64,000 nt of DNA from Ptiloglossa arizonensis (taxonomy: Eukaryota > Arthropoda > Insecta > Hymenoptera > Colletidae), in contig NW_027478538.1 in NCBI RefSeq assembly GCF_051014685.1, positions 310,001 to 374,000 of the forward strand. The letters run 5' to 3'. Position 1 is the stretch's first letter; each line of letters begins with the position of its first letter. Below are positions 59,997 to 64,000 of this stretch, piece by piece. The translations under genes were made by a program, and so were the position numbers. The notes below the pieces were generated by a model that made no database searches, was not told the origin of the DNA, and was given only the letters and a program-made list of their open reading frames with translations.

Positions 59997-60216
59997 ATTA
60001 AATGATTATAATAGTTATAATTTCTATTATCAATCATTTGAGCTATAGTTAAATTGTACACTAGTACTCTAAATACATATTTAATATATTTTTTAATCTC
60101 TTTAGCCTCCAGAAGAATTTTATTTATACTATTTACTATATATAATAATTTACACAGAATCGGAAATGAAATCTAATTATTTATTTATAATGATTTTTTT
60201 TTTCACTTATCTTACA
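59997..60216 (+). repeat. Left arm of the inverted repeat flanking the spacer
   Basis: This arm starts directly at the satellite edge (GTTTCGATTAAATG) and is the reverse complement of 62,041-62,262. Over its first 200 bases I count about nine substitutions and one single-base gap, roughly 95% identity. It becomes ragged in the T-run near 60,190-60,216. A central stretch of about 70 bases around TTTAGCCTCCAGAAGAATTT (near 60,075-60,148) is identical in both arms. It has no recognisable coding content. Confidence 0.93.
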
Positions 60217-60222
60217 AATTTG

Positions 60223-60725
60223 GATGTACTCTTTAACTGTTCGATTCATTTCTTTAATTTATTCATTAAATTGAATTTATCTATTCTTTATAATAACTTT
60301 AATAAAATTAATCTCGATAATTATTATAGAACTCATATTAAAATTTAATAATGAAATTTATTTTATTTGCCTAATTAATGTAATTATTGCCCCTATCATT
60401 TGCTTAAACAAAAAAATCAATCATAATAATTATAGGATATTCATCTGTTATACAAACATCTATTATAGTTATTTTATTAATAATTAACAAAAATACATTT
60501 TTAACATATTTCATTTTATATTCAATAATTTCTTTAATTTTAATTTTAATATTTAAAATAATAAAGATTAACTCTTCTTCCTTATTTAATATATTAACCT
60601 CTAATAAAAGAAAAATTATTTTATACTCAATAATTATTATGTACATAAATTTCCCACCTATAGCACTCTTTATACTGAAATGAATCGTCCTAGAAACATT
60701 AATAAATTCAAGAATAAAATTTACC
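60223..60725 (+). pseudogene. nad2: NUMT: nuclear copy of part of mitochondrial nad2 (NADH dehydrogenase subunit 2)
   Basis: With the invertebrate mitochondrial code this stretch reads as the middle to C-terminal part of ND2, a membrane subunit of respiratory complex I. Seen: from 60,266 to 60,409 one frame gives LNWIYLFFMMT, then ICLINVIIAPIICLNKK. After an extra base in an A7 run (60,410-60,416) the next frame gives SIMMIMGYSSVMQTS and later NFPPMALFMLKWIV. These fit the family's LNW..LMT.QKI, GLNQ.S..KI.AYSS and PPF..F..KW regions. Two in-frame TGA codons (60,272 and 60,681) fall where ND2 has Trp, while TAA and TAG are absent from that frame over about 300 bp of very AT-rich DNA. A second frameshift near 60,264 would add an upstream piece reading CSIHFF, like the family's PFHFW. 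The fragment cannot be translated in the nucleus. The left end is uncertain, since it begins just after the inverted arm. The right end, near 60,725, is where the similarity fades. Confidence 0.75.
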
Positions 60726-60790
60726 GTGGAAGGTTTAATTTTACATTTATTCGAAAGATGATACATACAAAAGTTTGTACAAAGGTATTT

Positions 60791-61091
60791 ATTTATTTTA
60801 TCGCACGGTAGGGAATATCATACAAATCGAAATACTTATCTCTAATGTCGGTAAATTGTACTTGTCGCGCCATCTATTTGTGGAAATTAGAACAATTCCT
60901 CGACAAGCTTGAGCGTTTCTCCGCCAGGTGTTTTCACCCCTTAAGTGTAGTTTAACCCTTTCTCCAATAGATGGCAACCCATGTAAATACCACGTTACAG
61001 GGATTTGTAATTGCGGGTTCAGAATATATTTGCATACATACAAACTGTAATTCCGATATGTAGCGAAATATTCATTTATTTTATCCCACGG
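60791..61091. repeat. Segment bounded by an 18-bp direct repeat, less AT-rich than its surroundings
   Basis: The 18-mer ATTTATTTTATCGCACGG at 60,791-60,808 recurs at 61,074-61,091 with one mismatch (CCCACGG for CGCACGG). The roughly 265 bp between them is clearly less AT-rich than the sequence to the left. The bracketing repeats could be a long target duplication around an old insertion, or the remains of a local tandem duplication. I see no inverted termini, poly-A tail or coding signature, and the element type is unknown. Confidence 0.6.
60869..60975. other. Inverted pair of GCCATCTATT decamers, 97 bp apart
   Basis: GCCATCTATT at 60,869-60,878 and its exact complement AATAGATGGC at 60,966-60,975 face each other. 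The left copy is preceded by GTCGC, making GCGCCATCTATT. From memory, CGCCATCT-like words recur near insect promoters and insulator-type sites. No function is shown here. Confidence 0.45.
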
Positions 61092-61157
61092 CTTCTTCGA
61101 TCGTATTTGTTCGATCTAACCAAATATATCAAGAAATTGATGGCTTTTCATACCGAA

Positions 61158-61473
61158 ACATTGTCAAAAATTGTTTAATCTACGTTCCAACGACGGTTGT
61201 TAATAATTATGATAAATAAATGTCAAGATATTGCGAAGTCTGCGAAGGCGAACGGTTTCAGTGAATGTTTGTTCATTTCAGCGATTGTTATTAACATTTA
61301 CGCATGTTCCCTATATTGATCGAACAATGTGCATCTTATTTATGTATTGCAATTAATTAAGAAACTTATCGAAATTGATTTTGATCGAGACTCTACGTTA
61401 AAACGTGTTTCGTAAAGTTTTAAAGCACGGAAAGTAACAATTGTTCATTAGGTATATTAATTTAACATTTGTT
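61158..61473 (+). repeat. Diverged direct duplication in the spacer, copy 1
   Basis: This copy runs from about ACATTGTCAAAAATTG to TTTAACATTTGTTC and pairs with 61,702-62,015 at a 544-bp offset. The core from CGACGGTTGTTAATAATTATG through GCATGTTCCCTATATTGATCG is strongly conserved; the right third has more substitutions. No open frame is shared between the copies, so this is a non-coding repeat. Confidence 0.88.
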
Positions 61474-61607
61474 CAATTCTTATAATTTACACAATACGCG
61501 TAGAAGTGGTATTTTTTAAGCAAAAGTGCCAAAATTCAATTAATCGCTTTTTTAGATAGAAAAATCTCCGCGATAAATACTTGTGAATCGATAATCGATA
61601 CGTGTAG

Positions 61608-61646
61608 CCTTGAGAATATCAGTTGGATCTCAAGGAAAAATTCCTT
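61608..61646. other. Two overlapping small hairpins
   Basis: CCTTGAG (61,608-61,614) pairs with CTCAAGG (61,629-61,635) around a 14-base loop. AAGGAA (61,632-61,637) pairs with TTCCTT (61,641-61,646) around a 3-base loop. The two stems compete for the same bases. There is no U-tract or other sign of a defined element, so this may be chance. Confidence 0.35.
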
Positions 61647-61701
61647 CGCGAACAAGGAATATTTCAACGAAATGATCTTTTAAGCCATTATTTACACTAG
61701 G

Positions 61702-62015
61702 ACATTGTTAATATTGTCTAATGTATGATCCTACGACGGTTGTTAATAATTATGATAAACAAACGTCAAGATATTGCGAAATCTTCGAGGGCGAATGGTT
61801 TCGGTGAATGTTTGTTCATTTCAGCGATTGTTATTAACATTTACGCATGCTCCCTATATTGATCGAACAATGTGCATCCCATTTCTGCATTAAAAATGAT
61901 TGATTCGCCTCTAGCAATTGATTTTGATCGAACTTCAAAGTAAAGAGATGTTTCTTAAAGTTTTAAAACATGGAAAGTAATAATTGCCTATGAGATATAT
62001 CAATTTAACATTTGA
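61702..62015 (+). repeat. Diverged direct duplication in the spacer, copy 2
   Basis: This is the second copy, of the same length within a few bases. Both copies keep ATTTCAGCGATTGTTATTAA and TGATCGAACAATGTGCATC. The 228 bp between the copies (61,474-61,701) are not obviously duplicated. It ends about 25 bp before the right inverted arm. Confidence 0.88.
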
Positions 62016-62040
62016 TTAATACATGAAGAATCGAAATTTT

Positions 62041-62262
62041 TGGTAAAATAAGTGAATGAAAAATAATTATTATAAATAAATAATTAGATTTATTTCCGAT
62101 TATGCGTAAATTATTATATACAGTAAATAGTATAAATAAAATTCTTCTGGAGGCTAAAGAGATTAAAAAATATATTAAATATGTATTTAGAGTATTAGTG
62201 AACAATTTAACTACAGCTCAAATGATTTATAATTGAAATTATAACTATTATAATCATTTAAT
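62041..62262 (-). repeat. Right arm of the inverted repeat flanking the spacer
   Basis: This is the reverse-complement partner of the left arm. It abuts the inverted satellite at the same sequence point (CATTTAATCGAAAC). Because the arms and the arrays both reverse, the whole array-plus-arm boundary exists twice, head to head, around a 1.8-kb loop. I see no target-site duplication at either junction. Confidence 0.93.
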
Positions 62263-62263
62263 C

Positions 62264-62865
62264 GAAACGGAGAAACGGAGAAACGGAGAAACGGAGAAAC
62301 GGAGAATCGGAGAAACGGAGAAACGGAGAAACGGAGAAACGGAGAAACGGAGAAACGGAGAAACGGAGAAACGGAGAAACGGAGAAACGGAGAAACGGAG
62401 GAACGGAGAAACGGAGGAACGGAGAAACGGAGAAACGGAGAAACGGAGAAACGGAGAACGGAGAAACGGAGAAACGGAGAAACGGAGAAACGGAGAAACG
62501 GAGAAACGGAGAAACGGAGAAACGGAGAAACGGAGAAACGGAGAAACGGAGAAACGGAGAAACGGAGAAACGGAGAAACGGAGAAGAAACGGAGAAACGG
62601 AGAAACGGAGAAACGGAGAAACGGAGAAACGGAGAAGAACGGAGAAACGGAGAAACGGAGAAACGGAGAAACGGAGAAACGGAGAAACGGAGAAACGGAG
62701 AAACGGAGAAACGGAGAAACGGAGAAACGGAGAAACGGAGAAACGGAGAAACGGAGAAACGGAGAAACGGAGAAACGGAGAAACGGAGAAACGGAGAAAC
62801 GGAGAAACGGAGAAACGGAGAAACGGAGAAACGGAGAAACGGAGAAACGGAGAAACGGAGAAACG
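62264..62865 (-). repeat. Inverted array, edge zone of pure 8-bp modules
   Basis: There are roughly 75 copies of GGAGAAAC (complement of the 8-bp module), nearly uniform. Interruptions are few: GAATCGG at about 62,304, GGAGGAACGG at about 62,399 and 62,414, a shortened GAGAACGG at about 62,453, and GAGAAGAA joints near 62,581 and 62,631. No 12-bp module occurs. The corresponding edge of the left array has only about five such copies. Confidence 0.95.
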
Positions 62866-64000
62866 AAGGAAGAAACGGAGAAACGAAGAAAGAAACGGAG
62901 AAACGAAGAAAGAAACGGAGAAACGATGAACGAAACGGAGAAACGAACAAAGAAACGAACAAACGAACAAAGAAACGGAGAAACGAATAAAGAAACGGAG
63001 AAACGAAGAAAGAAACGGAGAAACGGAGAAACAAACGGCAAAACGGAGAAGTAAATGGGGAAACGAATAAAGAAATGGAGAAACGAACAAAGAAACGGAG
63101 CAACGAAGAAAGAAACGGAGAAACGGAGAAATAAATGGAAAAACGAAGAAATAAACGGAGAAACGAAGAAAGGAGCGGAGAGACGAACAAAGAAACGGAG
63201 AAACGAGCAAAGAGACGGAGAAACGGAGAAATAAATGGAGAAACGAAGAAACAAACAGAGAAACGAACAAAGAAACGGACAAACGAAGAAAGAAACGGAC
63301 AAACGGAGAAAGAAACGGAGAAACGAACAAGGAAACGGAGAAACGAACAAAGAATCGGAGAAACGACGAAAGAAACGGAGAAACGGAGAAATAAATGGAG
63401 AAACGGAGAAAGAAACGGAGAAACGAACAAAGAAACGGAGAAACGAACAAAGAAACTGAGAGACGAAGGAAGAAACGGAGAAACGGAGAAATAAATGGAG
63501 AAACGAAGAAATAAACGGAGAAACGAAGAAAGGAACGGAGAAACGAACAAAGAAACGGAGAAACGATGAAAGAAACGGAGAAACGATGAAAGAAACTAAG
63601 AAACGAACAAAGAAACGGAGAAACGAACAAAGAAACGTAGAAACAAACAAAGAGGCGGAGAAACGGAAAAATAAATGGAGAAACGAACAAATAAATGGAG
63701 AAACGAACAAATAAACGGAGAAACGAAGCAAGGAACGGAGAAACGAAGAAAGAAACGGAGAAACGAAGAAAGAAAAGGAGAATCGGAGAAATAAATGGAG
63801 AAACGAACAAATAAACGGAGAAACGAAGAAAGGAACGGAGAAAGGAACAAAGAAACGTAGAAACGAAAAAAGAAACGGAGAAACGAAGAAAGAAACGGAG
63901 AAACGGGGAAATAAATGGAGAAACGAAGAAATAAACGGAGAAACGAAGAAAGGAACGGAGAAACGAACAAAGAAACGGAGAAACGATGAAAGAAACGGAG
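62866..64000 (-). repeat. Inverted array of the 20-bp composite satellite
   Basis: From about 62,866 to the window end the units are complements of the 20-bp composite repeat, AAGAAAGAAACGGAGAAACG and variants. They stay in perfect 20-bp register for about 57 units. The variant set matches the left array: GAACAAAG is the complement of CTTTGTTC, AAATAAATGG is the complement of CCATTTATTT, and ACGATGAAAG is the complement of CTTTCATCGT. The array continues beyond the right edge. Confidence 0.97.

Larger units (their letters stand above)
59997..62262. other. Spacer between two inverted satellite arrays; no intact gene
   Basis: This 2.27-kb AT-rich region is the only non-satellite DNA in the window. 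In order it holds a left inverted arm, a mitochondrial nad2 relic, a less AT-rich segment between short direct repeats, two copies of a diverged direct duplication, and a right inverted arm. The stretches 60,726-60,790, 61,092-61,157 and 61,474-61,701 show nothing I recognise apart from one small hairpin pair. All open frames here are short and unconvincing. Confidence 0.9.

Noticed and set aside
59997..60216. tRNA or other mitochondrial gene in the inverted arm next to the nad2 relic
   Set aside because: I could not form a cloverleaf or recognise a mitochondrial protein frame there, and the arm's second copy has no nad2 beside it.
60166..60348. 60-codon + strand frame
   Set aside because: It starts inside the inverted arm and runs into the nad2 relic in a partly shifted frame. 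It is not an independent gene.
60404..60766. 120-codon reverse-strand frame in the spacer
   Set aside because: It is the antisense shadow of the nad2 relic; the lack of TAA and TAG in the mitochondrial frame also affects the opposite strand. It has no recognisable family.
60798..61043. 81-codon reverse-strand frame in the less AT-rich segment
   Set aside because: It is short, has no recognised motif or supporting signals, and overlaps the segment between direct repeats. A chance frame is more likely.
62005..62205. 66-codon reverse-strand frame in the right inverted arm
   Set aside because: The left arm carries the same sequence with a gap and substitutions and does not keep the frame, so coding is not supported.
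59997..62262. Classical terminal-inverted-repeat transposon with a transposase in the loop
   Set aside because: The loop has no transposase-like frame and I see no target-site duplication. Only the fold-back-like layout is kept as a hypothesis.
62264..62865. Telomeric repeat
   Set aside because: The 8-bp unit GGAGAAAC is not a telomere motif such as TTAGG or TTAGGG, and it lies inside the sequence next to a spacer.

Overview
This window is almost entirely one non-coding satellite. From base 1 to about 59,996 the + strand is an unbroken pyrimidine-rich tandem array. Its basic unit is 20 bp, CGTTTCTCCGTTTCTTTCTT, made of an 8-bp module (CGTTTCTC) followed by a 12-bp module (CGTTTCTTTCTT). A spacer of about 2.3 kb (59,997-62,262) follows, and then the same satellite resumes in the opposite orientation to the end of the window (purine-rich on the + strand). 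I see no intact protein gene, rRNA, tRNA, CRISPR array or insertion sequence. The very long open frames in the array follow from its composition.

The array is layered. Point variants of the 8-bp and 12-bp modules are arranged into phrases, and the phrases have been copied in large blocks: about 4.17 kb at 9.9-18.3 kb (with an older relative at 4.1-8.1 kb), 1,256 bp at 21.8-24.3 kb, 1,891/2,051 bp at 36.4-40.4 kb, 2,175 bp at 42.1-45.9 kb and 1,741 bp at 48.8-52.3 kb. Many copies differ by only a few changes, so they are recent. The last 6 kb before the spacer (about 53.7-60.0 kb) is more heterogeneous, as expected for an array edge.

The spacer has internal structure. Its two ends are inverted copies of each other (about 220 bp, roughly 95% alike over the best part), and each abuts the satellite at the same base. 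Inside lie a degenerate piece of mitochondrial nad2 (a NUMT, about 60,223-60,725), a less AT-rich stretch bounded by an 18-bp direct repeat (60,791-61,091), and a diverged 315-bp direct duplication with a 544-bp offset (61,158-61,473 and 61,702-62,015). The layout of inverted short-repeat arms around a loop resembles an oversized Foldback (FB)-type element. A local inversion at a satellite edge is the simpler alternative.

The organism is an animal. The nad2 relic reads only with a mitochondrial code in which TGA is Trp, and its extreme AT bias and Met (ATA) richness suit an insect; Hymenoptera is plausible but is a guess. There are no genes that work together here. The biology is that of satellite heterochromatin and how it is amplified.
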